A stretch of 17,227 nucleotides of DNA from Salpingoeca rosetta (taxonomy: Eukaryota; Opisthokonta; Choanoflagellata; Craspedida; Salpingoecidae): the NCBI RefSeq assembly GCF_000188695.1, contig NW_004754914.1, positions 953,573 to 970,799 of the forward strand. The letters are read 5' to 3'. Shown one piece after another: positions 8,670 through 15,460 of the stretch. The position numbers and the translations under genes are program-made. The first letter of the stretch is position 1. The number at the start of each line of letters is the position of its first letter. The notes under the pieces were generated by a model, which made no database searches, was not told where the DNA came from, and saw only the letters and a program-made list of their open reading frames with translations.

Positions 8670-10170
8670 TGGTGGTGGATTAAGGCGGACATGTAGTGGG
8701 GTAAAGTGTAGAGGGGTGGAGATGATTTGATGCAACAGCGTGAACGATCACAGCACGGAAGAAAATTGGCACGGACGTGTAGATGAGTGGGGTGTGTGTG
8801 TGTGTGTGTGTGTGGGGAGGGGTGCACTCTGGCGTCTGTGTGGGTGCGTGACGTGTGTGGTGTTGCAATATGCTCGCTAATGTGCCTTGATTTCGTTCGT
8901 GTGCATGACGCTGTGCTGACGTGGTGGCAAGCAAGGCTGGGCGTGAGCAAGCTGGCAAGGCTCACGCCGCTTCAACCTCAAGACCTCATGATCATGATGA
9001 TGGCCATCATCATGGTCGTGCGAGCTCACCGCTGTGCGCAAGGATGCAACAGCTGCCAGGATGCAATACCGCTTGCCGACAGAGTCAACCTAACAAAGGA
9101 GCAAAGGCAACACAACAAAGGGAACAATGACGGATGAGCTGGAGCAACGCAAAACAAAGACGCGCTGCGTTATACGCAAGGTCCGCCGCCCTTGCAGAAA
9201 GCACCGTCGTTGATAGGTTGCAGGTGCGCATGTGCTAACGCATCATGATGGGAATGGGATCACTCATGTGACGTGCAGGTACGCACCCCAAGCTCAGCCA
9301 GGCGCTGACTGGTGATTTGAAGAAGTTCGGCTCCGGACAGACCGGCATGGAGCACGTTCTCCAGCACGGGGCGTGCGACCTTCTCCACGCCTGACACGGC
9401 GCATTTGAATGAAGGAAGGGCAAGGGGGCGGATGAGGAGAGTGAATGTGATTGAACGTTAATTGGATGGGGTGCACGCAAGGTCGTGTTGCATGTGCGAC
9501 ATGTTTTGTGAAAGCGAGTCATGGCTAGGGACCCGACCGACCTCTGAGCCAGATAGCCACTTCCTCTGCGCCCCAGTCTGAGATTGGCCGCCACAACTCC
9601 TCCACTTTGCGCTCTGTGAGTGTATGAATAGAGTGCGCGCAAGTTGATGTGCGTGCATGCACATGATTGTTGTTGATTGAGAGAGTGTGTGTGTTTGCGT
9701 ATGTGTGTGAGTGTGTGTACGTGTGTGCGTGTGCGTGTGCGTGTGTTGTGGAGGTGGGGAGGGAGATGTGTGAGACTGTTTGTTGCTCAAAGCAAGGCAC
9801 GATAGATGCGTGCTGGGCGGGCAACGCGATATGCGCTCTTTGCTAGATGCGATGCAGACAGAACCTGCGCTCAGAGCACGGTCATCGTCCGCACACATCC
9901 AAATGGACATCACAACGGACATCCAAATGGACGAACGCACGCCCACACAGACAGATAGACACACACAGAGACACGTGCAGGTAGCAGACATAGACACACA
10001 CTCACTCGCTCACACACACACACACTTGCACGCAAACTCGCACACACACTCACACATACAGACACATAACTACACGCGCTGAGCAAGTGGACCTGCATAC
10101 CCTGGGCGGATCGGCGCATGGGAATGTTGTTGCTGGCTGTGCGCTGCACCTCCAGCGATGTCATGGTCAT
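1534..10170 (-). CDS. CNK-like multidomain scaffold (SAM-CRIC-PDZ-KNH-PDZ-PDZ-PH), 23 exons
   Basis: Likely a membrane-recruited scaffold of Ras/MAPK signalling, by homology to connector enhancer of KSR. Exons read on the minus strand, high to low: 10170-10101, 9613-9542, 9390-9287, 9089-9030, 8494-8436, 8013-7695, 7304-7245, 6981-6835, 6603-6477, 6202-6147, 5992-5912, 5701-5433, 5086-4930, 4582-4511, 4387-4286, 4127-3984, 3648-3574, 3320-3231, 2917-2859, 2627-2476, 2294-2182, 1918-1835, 1647-1534. Every junction keeps frame and is GT..AG, giving about 861 residues. The start ATG at 10170 is preceded in frame by two TAA codons. Domains by residue: SAM 34-100, CRIC 103-220, PDZ 222-297, Ser-rich linker 298-358, KNH-like 365-459, PDZ 483-560, PDZ 586-666, basic Ser-rich linker 689-757, PH 758-857. 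The CNK assignment rests on the SAM-CRIC-PDZ order, the IIGW motif in PDZ1 and the C-terminal PH. Animal CNKs normally have one PDZ and no KNH domain. The weakest junctions are 8494 (ccagag acceptor), 2917 (aaag acceptor) and the 3' end, which is either a stop at 1534-1536 or a further splice at 1542. Confidence 0.85.
1543..2294 (-). other. PH domain of the CNK-like gene (exons 21-23)
   Basis: Residues 758-857 form a complete PH domain: GWLTKQGG, KNWRRRWFVLKSGAVYYYK, LGCFSLRGYLI, NKFGFK, RSYFICADSAEEM and the invariant C-terminal helix Trp in MKAWMNAL. The K(x)n(R/K)xR basic cluster of the first two strands is present, so phosphoinositide binding and membrane recruitment are plausible. Both internal introns are phase 0. 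In CNKs a PH domain also follows the PDZ. Confidence 0.93.
2476..2917 (-). other. Basic Ser-rich phospho-linker of the CNK-like gene (exons 19-20)
   Basis: Residues about 689-757, between PDZ3 and PH. RFFGRSRSNSVSSSG and VRRLSFGRNSTSS are strong matches to basophilic-kinase sites (RxxS, RRxS) and resemble 14-3-3 docking segments. Exon 19 uses an AAAG acceptor and ends in phase 2; exon 20 restores frame and ends in phase 1, joining the PH exon. Regulation by AGC or CaM kinases is inferred only. Confidence 0.7.
2971..3059. repeat. Perfect (GT)44 microsatellite in a CNK intron
   Basis: The longest uninterrupted dinucleotide run in the window. It is (CA)n in the sense of the CNK-like gene, and it lies about 54 bp upstream of the exon 19 acceptor. 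Confidence 0.98.
3231..4127 (-). other. PDZ3 of the CNK-like gene (exons 16-18)
   Basis: Residues about 586-666: a VDLQ strand, binding loop SFGLSLIG, then NIITVGSVMEGLPAS, VQVNGCPAYGAS, helix VLDVLKLMQFH and closing strand LSLVVTQD. It shares the VNGCP turn and phase-0 intron positions with PDZ2, which suggests tandem duplication of an exon set. The tail after it (DDFVHYSNDVLHSRDSQLL) is not recognised. Confidence 0.83.
4165..4277. repeat. TG/TGCG repeat tract in a CNK intron
   Basis: Imperfect (TG)n with TGCG interruptions fills most of the short intron between exons 15 and 16. It is (CA)n in the gene's sense. Confidence 0.9.
4286..5086 (-). other. PDZ2 of the CNK-like gene (exons 13-15)
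   Basis: Residues about 483-560 form a canonical PDZ: strand REIRLSV, binding loop GTFGFEI (493-499), SDITPQGPA, EGRLQIGDQIIEVNG, then the LSHIAINNLL helix and a VTLVVAD strand. The junctions are phase 2 into exon 13, then phase 0 twice. Exon 15 continues with a Tyr-rich helical tail (YKAYLNAYNATHDKF) leading to the next PDZ. This is the best-conserved PDZ by eye, and it is additional to the single PDZ of animal CNKs. Confidence 0.88.
4703..4910. repeat. Compound CA / ACAACA repeat in a CNK intron
   Basis: About 200 bp of (CA)n interrupted by acaacacagc and caaaacaaaac units. It fills the donor-side part of the intron between PDZ2 exons 13 and 14. In the gene's sense it is TG/TTG-rich. Confidence 0.95.
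5174..5279. repeat. TG tract grading into ATGTGC/ATGTAC repeats
   Basis: (TG)n followed by about ten ATGTGC or ATGTAC hexamers, almost entirely alternating purine-pyrimidine and locally self-complementary (catgtacatg). It lies in the intron between exons 12 and 13 of the CNK-like gene. Confidence 0.9.
5433..5992 (-). other. Kre9/KNH-like beta-sandwich domain inside the CNK-like gene (exons 11-12)
   Basis: Residues about 365-459. Seen directly: IDIISPSGREEWAIGTPRV, then IKWDACELP, an alternating hydrophobic strand VTLAI, NTGEYTWTLTA, SDDYQIIISA, and a closing SQRFAVVSS. This matches the KNH/Kre9 N-terminal Ig-like pattern (I.SP..G..W..G....I.W ... G.Y.W ... Y.I.I ... S..F.I). That domain is usually found in secreted or cell-wall proteins of fungi and bacteria. 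The host protein shows no signal peptide or transmembrane segment. The two exons join in phase 0 and both open in the same frame as the flanking PDZ exons, so the domain is part of the gene and not a nested one. No profile search was run. Confidence 0.7.
5709..5835. repeat. TG-rich repeat next to the KNH exon acceptor
   Basis: Imperfect (TG)n on the plus strand, so (CA)n in the CNK sense, beginning about 8 bp from the 5701 acceptor. It takes the place of a polypyrimidine tract, as in many introns here. Confidence 0.9.
6147..6603 (-). other. Ser/Thr/Arg-rich linker of the CNK-like gene (exons 9-10)
   Basis: Residues about 298-358 contain a short helical piece (SRLMEHARALRNSI) and then a low-complexity Ser/Thr/Arg stretch including SSSSTRPYRGSS and STSTPRSSV. 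It is probably disordered and a candidate for phosphorylation. It links PDZ1 to the KNH-like domain. Both exons keep frame (phases 0, 1 and 0). Confidence 0.75.
6391..6467. repeat. (TG)n tract in a CNK intron
   Basis: Two (TG)n runs separated by cgtgcctatgcact, placed about 10 bp after the exon 9 donor on the minus strand. Confidence 0.93.
6835..7715 (-). other. PDZ1 of the CNK-like gene, with CNK-type IIGW signature
   Basis: Encoded by the end of exon 6 plus exons 7 and 8, residues about 222-297. The carboxylate-binding loop is GLSI (residues 229-232). It is followed by FIYISNLTPN, EPADRTGLLAVGDEI, then VMLNGQNIIGW and a helix running through LLKQSTTAIKLVI. GDEI...N.Q.(V/I)(V/I)GW is characteristic of CNK PDZ domains, so this is the orthologue of their single PDZ. 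Both introns within it are phase 0. Confidence 0.88.
7633..7662. repeat. (CCA)n trinucleotide repeat in a CNK intron
   Basis: About ten CCA units, or TGG in the gene's sense, about 30 bp downstream of the exon 6 donor (intron begins at 7694). Confidence 0.93.
7695..8494 (-). other. CRIC region of the CNK-like gene (exons 5-6)
   Basis: Residues about 103-220 form a helical segment. It begins with PVLTLGSKLLSAGKDLE and continues after a phase-2 intron through QMVQTITTTLG, an ECGRILKLV helix and LTSDPS just before the PDZ. Spacing and residue pattern follow the conserved-region-in-CNK domain, which in animals is needed for Raf/MAPK signalling. The large exon 8013-7695 (319 nt) is the longest in the gene. 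Assignment is by pattern and position between SAM and the IIGW PDZ; no profile search was run. Confidence 0.75.
8179..8284. repeat. (GT)n-(GC)n-(GT)n composite repeat
   Basis: A pure (GC)n run at about 8195-8221 is embedded in (GT)n on both sides, about 100 bp of uninterrupted alternating purine-pyrimidine. It lies in the CNK intron between exons 5 and 6. Confidence 0.97.
8637..8814. repeat. Two (TG)n runs in CNK intron 4
   Basis: (TG)n at 8637-8667 followed by GGT units, and a second (TG)n at 8790-8813, separated by unique sequence with no gene seen. Confidence 0.9.
8993..9014. repeat. 22-bp perfect palindrome
   Basis: catgatgatgg is followed directly by its exact reverse complement ccatcatcatg with no loop. 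In the CNK transcript it lies about 15-36 nt after the exon 4 donor (9029). Confidence 0.95.
9030..9613 (-). other. SAM domain of the CNK-like gene (exons 2-4)
   Basis: Three exons join in phases 1 and 0 to give a complete SAM fold at residues about 34-100. It opens with SDWGAEEVAIWL, the typical W..EEV..WL first helix. The centre is GLSGAELLQIT followed by LAELG, matching the G..LL.LT...L..LGI core. It closes with a KRYCILAAVASLR helix. SAM domains mediate protein-protein oligomerisation. An N-terminal SAM directly followed by CRIC is the order seen in CNK proteins. Confidence 0.88.
9680..10076. repeat. TG and CA blocks at opposite ends of CNK intron 1
   Basis: Plus-strand (TG)n at about 9683-9745 and (CA)n with ACTC interruptions at about 9989-10076. 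Between them a caaatggac repeat occurs twice (9900-9930). In the gene's sense, TG is near the donor and CA near the acceptor. Confidence 0.9.
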
Positions 10171-10772
10171 CACGAGGGGTTATTACTCGTTGAAGGCAAA
10201 TTGGTGTGAGGGTGGGGAACGTTGAGTGAGCGAGGGAGTGAGAGGGAGGGAGTGTCTGTTTGTTGTCGGTCACGCTGCTGGGAATGAAACGTTGAGCTCG
10301 GTGTGGTGGTGTCTTGTGTTGTTTCTGACAGGTGCTGTCTGTATGTCTGTCTGTCTGCCTGTATGTCTGTCTGTCTGTCTGCGTGTCTGCTCGCTTTTTG
10401 GATTGCCTCTCTCTTCATCAACCATGGACGAAGCCGCAAGATGTGTCGCTGTGAGGGCTGCTTCCCGTCCAATCCACAACAACCATCCTCCTCATCCACA
10501 ACCATCCACAACCATCCGTGCACACCACACCAAACCACGGAAAAATCACCGGACGAAATGCCTTCGCCAGCCAGAACCGGACGTGATTGAAGATTCGAAG
10601 AGTGGCGAACAGGCAGACCGAACGCAGCGCATTTAGTTTTTCTGTTTTTTCTGGTCGAACTTGTTTTGGTGCTGGTGGTCGGCGCCAAATCTTCAACAGA
10701 GAACAACAAGAAGCAAGCAGCACGGCTCCACACACACACACACACACACACACGCAAGCAGCCACACACACG
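10171..10772. promoter_or_regulatory. Divergent intergenic region between the CNK-like gene and EXO1
   Basis: The 602 bp between the two start codons must contain both promoters and 5' UTRs. It holds a CTGT/TGTC tetranucleotide tract (10335-10390), a T-rich stretch near 10633-10672 and a (CA)n tract ending directly before the EXO1 ATG. No TATA box is evident. A shared bidirectional promoter is possible but inferred only from layout. Confidence 0.5.
10335..10390. repeat. CTGT tetranucleotide repeat
   Basis: About twelve imperfect TCTG units between the divergent CNK and EXO1 starts. Confidence 0.95.
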
Positions 10773-13493
10773 ATGGGAGTGCCTGGGTTGATTGGCTTCC
10801 TGCAAGCCATCCATGAGCCTTTCCATATCCGCGACTTTGCCGGCAAGACTGTCGGGGTGGACATTGCCAACTGGCTCTACAAAGGTAAGTGAGGGAGAAC
10901 GAGATGTGTGCGTGTGTGCGTGCGTTTGTGCATGTCTCTCTGCTCACACACGAAACACGCACACTGAATACATGCACGTCCCACACAATCACACACTGAA
11001 CACACACACACACACTAACACACACACTAACACACACACACACACTAACACACACTAACACAGGGAGCTATGGGTCTGCGTTGGAGCTGTTCAAGGACGT
11101 GAACAGCACAGACGGGTACATCATCTATTGTGTGCAGAGGCTGCAACTGTTGCGGACGTTCAACGTGCGTCCTGTGGTTGTTTTTGATGGCGCGCCTCTT
11201 CCCATGAAGGCAGAGGAAAAAGCAAGCAGAACCGAGAGAAAGGAGGAGATCTACGCAAGGACTGCGTTCTTGCTATCCGAAGGCAAAGAGGCCGAAGCTG
11301 CACAGGAGATTCAGCGAGGCCTTGACGTCAGCTTCGAAATGCGACACAAGATGGTCCAGGTCTGCCAACGTCTCAACATTGGTGAGTCGATGGACTGAGT
11401 GAGTGTGTGAGTGTGTGTGTGCGTGTGCGTGTGCGTGTGCGTGTGTGTATGAACGTGCGTGTGTGCGTGTGTCAGCTGCACTGAAGCTGTGTTGCACGTT
11501 GCATGTGCTTCGTTTCAGTGCTCGTTTCTTCCTCACCAACTCCTTGTCCCGCCTTACCTGCCATCGCAATCGTCACCAGAGTATGTGGTGGCCCCCTACG
11601 AGGCGGATGCGCAGCTGGCGTTTATGGCGCGTCAAGGCCTTGTTGATGCTGTCATCACAGAGGATTCGGACTTGATTGCTTTCGGTGCCGCGGATGTTCT
11701 CCTCAAGATGGACAGCAACGGGTGTGTGTTTGCGTTTGTGTGTGTGTGTGTATGTTTGTGTTTGTTTGCTTGTTTGTTTGTTTGTTTGTTTGTTTGTGTG
11801 TGTGTGTGTGTGCGTGTTTGTCATGCTTGCTTCGCTGACGAGACGCTTTCTACGTGATTCGTACCTTTGTTTCACTTGTCGACGTGTGGCAGGCGTGGAT
11901 TACGTCTTCGATTTCACCGCCTCAGTACGTCCCTTCGTCCATGCTCAGCGCACACATCACACACATCACAGATCACACATCACACATCACACATCACAAA
12001 TACATGACCCACACATATCCACGCAAACACACGCACACACACACACACACACTCTCTCTCTCTCTCTCTTTCTTCTGCTGGGCTGTTGTAGAATAGCCGC
12101 TCACTCGTGTTGCTTTCTGTCCTATTGCACATGTGTGGGTTGTTTCGTAGATGAAATCAGCATTCGTGATGGCAAACGCACGCTCTCCTTCAAGGTTGGT
12201 GCACGCACGAATGTGCGATACATGTGTGATGCATGTGTGTGTGTGTGTGCTTACGTCTCTCCTCGTCTTCCCTCGTCTCATCCCATCTTGCTCTCAAGTT
12301 TCTCGCCGCGCTGATTACCACACCGCTCCACCATCACTCACACACACACGTCATGATCTTCCTGTCCAGAACATGACACTTGAACAACTCCAGCTCTGCT
12401 GCGTGCTGTCCGGCAGCGATTATCTCCCAAAACACTCGAGTGCGTGGCGCGCGCATGTATGTGTTTGTGTTCATTTGTGTTATTGAGTTTGTGTTTGTCC
12501 TTGTCCTCGTGTGTGACTGTGTGCCTTTGCGGCTTGTTTGTTGTTTGCAGTCGCTCTGCTTCCTTTGCATGTCCTTGTTCATTCGTTCATCATTCGTTCA
12601 TCCACACACAAATGCAACACACACACACGCTCAAACACACACACGCTCAAACACACACACGCTCAAACACACACACACACACACACACACACAACCAACC
12701 AACACGCCAGAGTGGCACATCAAAGGGATCAGCCTGAAGACGGCGTGCAAATATGTTCTTCGACACGGAAGCACTACGCAGCTGCTGAACACGCTCCGAA
12801 GCAAACACGATGTGGCAAGCGGATTTGAGGAGGTGTTGGCTGACGCCATGTTTGCCTTTCGTCACCAAATTGTCTGGGATCCAACAAGGGACAGGCGTTG
12901 TCACCTCACACCTCTCCCACGACGACGACGACGGCGTTTGTGTGGTGATGGTGGTGATGGTGATGATGGTGATGACGATGATGATTGGGAGGAGCAGGGC
13001 TTCCTCTTGAATGATGATTATGACGACCTGAACTCGCGTCTGCAAGGCATGGAGGAGGAGGAGGATGACGATGATGATGATGAAGCCGACAGCGAATGGA
13101 CTTTCTTCAACTTTGCCCTGGACACTCGGGTGCGTCGCGTGAGACATGTGTGTGTGTGTGTGTGTGTGTGTCGCATAGCTTCGAGGAGTACATCATCGTG
13201 CTTCCACAACGCTCACATCAACACAATCGCTCACACACACACACATACACATCAACATGCAGTGCACGAAGGCCGGGGTGGTGGGTGTGGCGCATGGGCG
13301 TGGTCGCGCGCGTGGGAGTGTTCATCCGGAGACGGGCGACGCATTGCAGGACGCAACATTCTCTCAGCGCCTTGAGGAGTGCATTGCAGCCGTCAACGAG
13401 AGGGAGAAGAGGAGATCCAAGAAACAGGTATGTGCATCTGCACATGCGTGCGAGTTCGTGTCAACTCTCCTTGCAACAGCCTTGTGGCCAGCA

Positions 13494-13546
<53 letters not shown>

Positions 13547-15019
13547 ACGTTGGTAAACAGGCGCACATTTCAATTCTCTCCGTTTTCTCCACCTCTCTTC
13601 ACCGCATCGCCAATGCCATACAACGTGTGTTCCCTTCTTGAGAGCAGGAGGCCAAGTACAAGCGCCCCTTCTGGCAGCGCAAGCAGAACCGCCAGCCAAC
13701 ACTGCTCGACAAGTTCCTGCAGGTGTGGTCCTGGTGACAGGGACATGCTGGTGTGGTGCACCAAGGTGTTTGTGTGTGTGTGTGTGTGTGTGGTTGTTGT
13801 GTTTGTGTGTGTGTGTGTATGTGTGTGTGTATGTGTATGTGTGGATGTGTGTGGATGTGTGTGTGTGTGTGTGTGTTCTTCCACCGACCATTTCCTTCTC
13901 ACCCCTGGTGCGAATACACGCCTCCACCATCCCAGCAGAGCCCACGCAGCAAACCTGTTGGCTGGAACACCACCACCACCGCCACCACAACAGCTGCAAC
14001 CACCACCACCTCGACCAAGGCGGCGCTTCGGCGGTCTCCACGGCGACCACGCCAACAGCACACACACGCAGCGCGCACCCTTCAGGCACGGGCAGTGACG
14101 ACCGAGCCTGGTGTCCGTATTGGTGTTGACCTGTCCATCTTTGGGTCATCAACAGGAGCAGCAACAGAAACAACAGCAACAGCAACAGAAACAACAGAAA
14201 CAACAGCAGCAACGGAAGCAGGAATATCAGGCACCCTGAACGTTAGTAGCAGCAGCAGCAGGAGGAGGGGCGAGACGGCAGACAGGAAAGCGCTGTCGTC
14301 GTCGCCACTACGAACGTCGCGAGCACCGCGAAAACATGAGCTTGATGGTGATCGTGGTGATGATGACGGTGATGGGCTGAGTACATTGGCTGCAGTTCGC
14401 CCCATCAATCTCTCGCTGGAGAGCGCAATTGACGTGGACAGCGGTGACGAGCACGATCAAGGCAATGACCGTGCAGATGGTGGAAGCGTTAGCACGGGTG
14501 GTGGCACGGACCATGACGCCAGCGAAGAGAAGAGTGGTGATGGACAGTTGCGTGCAGGTACAGCAGAGCACGGACAGCGAAGCGATCAAGGCACAGCGCA
14601 GCCCTCACTGAAGACCGACAGCGGCACGGGTGGTGGTGGTGGCGGTGGTGAGAGCGACAAACGCGATGGCGGTGATTGTGACGATTGTGACGATTGTGGT
14701 GGCTGTGGTGGCACAGCAGAGAAGGAGGAGGAGGGTGAGGAGGGGGTTGTGCAACAGTCGTGCGTGCCGGACAGCGCTGTTGTTGACGACAGCGACGAGG
14801 CAGAGACGGACATGTCCATAGACGCGGCCGTTGTTGTGCTGAGCAGCGATGACGAAACGGATGTCGACGGCAGCTCAACGCTTGGTGCCATGCGCACCCC
14901 TTCACCGTCATCTGCACAGCGCAAGCGCCGCAGCCGTGCTCAAACACCTCGCACCCGCTCGGCAGCCACGCCCACGTCGCACACGCGCCGAAGCGCCAAG
15001 ACGCCAAAGGCCAAGCAGC

Positions 15020-15064
<45 letters not shown>

Positions 15065-15215
15065 GGGTTTGCTTCTCGCCTTCGCTGCTCTTACCATCTG
15101 TCACCATCTGTCACCACCACCACCACCGCCACCACCAACATTGTGTGTTCACGTGCAGCTGTCCTTGCTGGATATGCTGCGACCAAAGCGACCGAAGAGC
15201 GCATCGTTCACGTGA
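10773..15215 (+). CDS. EXO1: Exonuclease 1 (EXO1), 10 exons
   Basis: A nuclear 5'-3' exonuclease and flap nuclease of mismatch repair and double-strand-break end resection. Exons: 10773-10884, 11064-11381, 11580-11723, 12151-12194, 12370-12439, 12711-13129, 13263-13427, 13648-13722, 13936-15021, 15159-15215. They total 2490 nt (829 residues; human EXO1 is 846), and every junction keeps frame. Family carboxylates are all present: D30, D79, E151, D153, D172, D174 and D223, with K86 and R93 also conserved. Key motifs are [40 protein letters not shown] and LSGSDYLP, then the H2TH-type [14 protein letters not shown]. Exon 6 continues with an acidic Asp/Glu-rich insert. The C-terminal half is disordered: Thr-, Ser-, Gly- and Asp-rich with a basic patch ([13 protein letters not shown]). 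The start has a good Kozak context (A at -3, G at +4). The exon 3 end (GGGT/gtgtgt) is weak but gives the expected frame and length; exon 9 has a CAGCAG acceptor, so 13936 or 13939 may be used. Confidence 0.92.
10904..11062. repeat. TG then CA/ACACTA repeats in EXO1 intron 1
   Basis: TGTGCG-rich sequence follows the donor. The acceptor half consists of (CA)n with regular ACACTAAC units running to within 2 bp of the exon 2 acceptor. Confidence 0.93.
11722..11812. repeat. (TG)n and (TTTG)n repeat in EXO1 intron 3
   Basis: (TG)n directly at the exon 3 donor, followed by about ten TTTG units (11754-11796) and another (TG)n. The donor itself is part of the repeat. Confidence 0.93.
11951..12070. 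repeat. ATCACAC heptamer array, then (CA)n and (CT)n
   Basis: Six or seven imperfect ATCACAC units (11951-11999), then (CA)n (about 12025-12050) and (CT)n (12051-12070) in the acceptor half of EXO1 intron 3. Confidence 0.9.
12604..12694. repeat. ACACACGCTCAA repeat and (CA)n before EXO1 exon 6
   Basis: Three or four 16-bp units of acacacacacgctcaa followed by a pure (CA)n run, ending 17 bp before the acceptor. Confidence 0.93.
13494..13545. repeat. (CA)n in EXO1 intron 7
   Basis: A pure (CA) run of about 25 units, roughly 100 bp upstream of the exon 8 acceptor. Confidence 0.96.
13648..13722 (+). other. PIP-box-like motif 1 in EXO1 (exon 8)
   Basis: Exon 8 encodes 25 residues (425-449) rich in Lys/Arg/Gln, ending in [12 protein letters not shown]440-x-x-L443-x-x-x-F447 resembles a degenerate PCNA-interacting box, with Lys where the first aromatic is expected. 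It lies just after the nuclease core. Function is inferred from pattern only. Confidence 0.4.
13769..13875. repeat. Imperfect (TG)n in EXO1 intron 8
   Basis: TG repeats with GTTGTTG and TATG/GATG interruptions fill the middle of the intron between exons 8 and 9. Confidence 0.93.
15022..15062. repeat. (GT)20 at the EXO1 exon 9 donor
   Basis: The repeat begins at the first base of intron 9, so its first GT is the splice donor itself. Confidence 0.96.
15159..15215 (+). other. C-terminal PIP-like motif 2 in EXO1 (exon 10)
   Basis: The last exon encodes 18 residues plus TGA. Joined in phase 0 to a Gln-Gln end of exon 9, it gives [14 protein letters not shown] near the extreme C-terminus. This parallels the QPTLLDKFL motif of exon 8 and is followed by basic residues, as in many PCNA-binding tails. 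Human EXO1 also has a C-terminal PIP-type motif (QIKLNELW). Confidence 0.45.
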
Positions 15216-15440
15216 CACCTGACACGAAAATCTCAGCTGTGAACGTGCTCATGTATGTGTATGTGTGTGCGTGTGTGTACGCGCGTGTGCGTGCGTTGTG
15301 TAGCTGAGGCTAGCTGGTGGGTAGGGCTTGAGTTGCAGCAGCTCAATTGCTTGTTGTGATGCGAGACGATGGCATGCTCTGGCAAGCTAGCGTTGATTAT
15401 TTTGCAGTTCCACTGTGTGGGCAGCAATGATAGTGATGCA

Positions 15441-15446
15441 AATAAA
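15441..15446 (+). terminator. Candidate polyadenylation signal AATAAA for EXO1
   Basis: A perfect AATAAA lies 226 nt downstream of the EXO1 stop on the sense strand, within the convergent intergenic region. It is the only such hexamer I noticed there. The expected cleavage site would be 10-30 nt further on, at the start of the GCAAG-type repeat. Confidence 0.5.
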
Positions 15447-15460
15447 GGAACAACTGATGC

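Noticed and set aside
10437..10873. Minus-strand open frame antisense to EXO1 exon 1 and the promoter region
   Set aside because: It is a shadow of the EXO1 coding strand with no recognisable domain.
11893..11925. Extra 32-nt exon in EXO1 intron 3 (ggcag acceptor, gtacgt donor)
   Set aside because: Including it shifts the frame and gives a stop soon after. Skipping it gives the expected EXO1 spacing. At most it is a poison exon.
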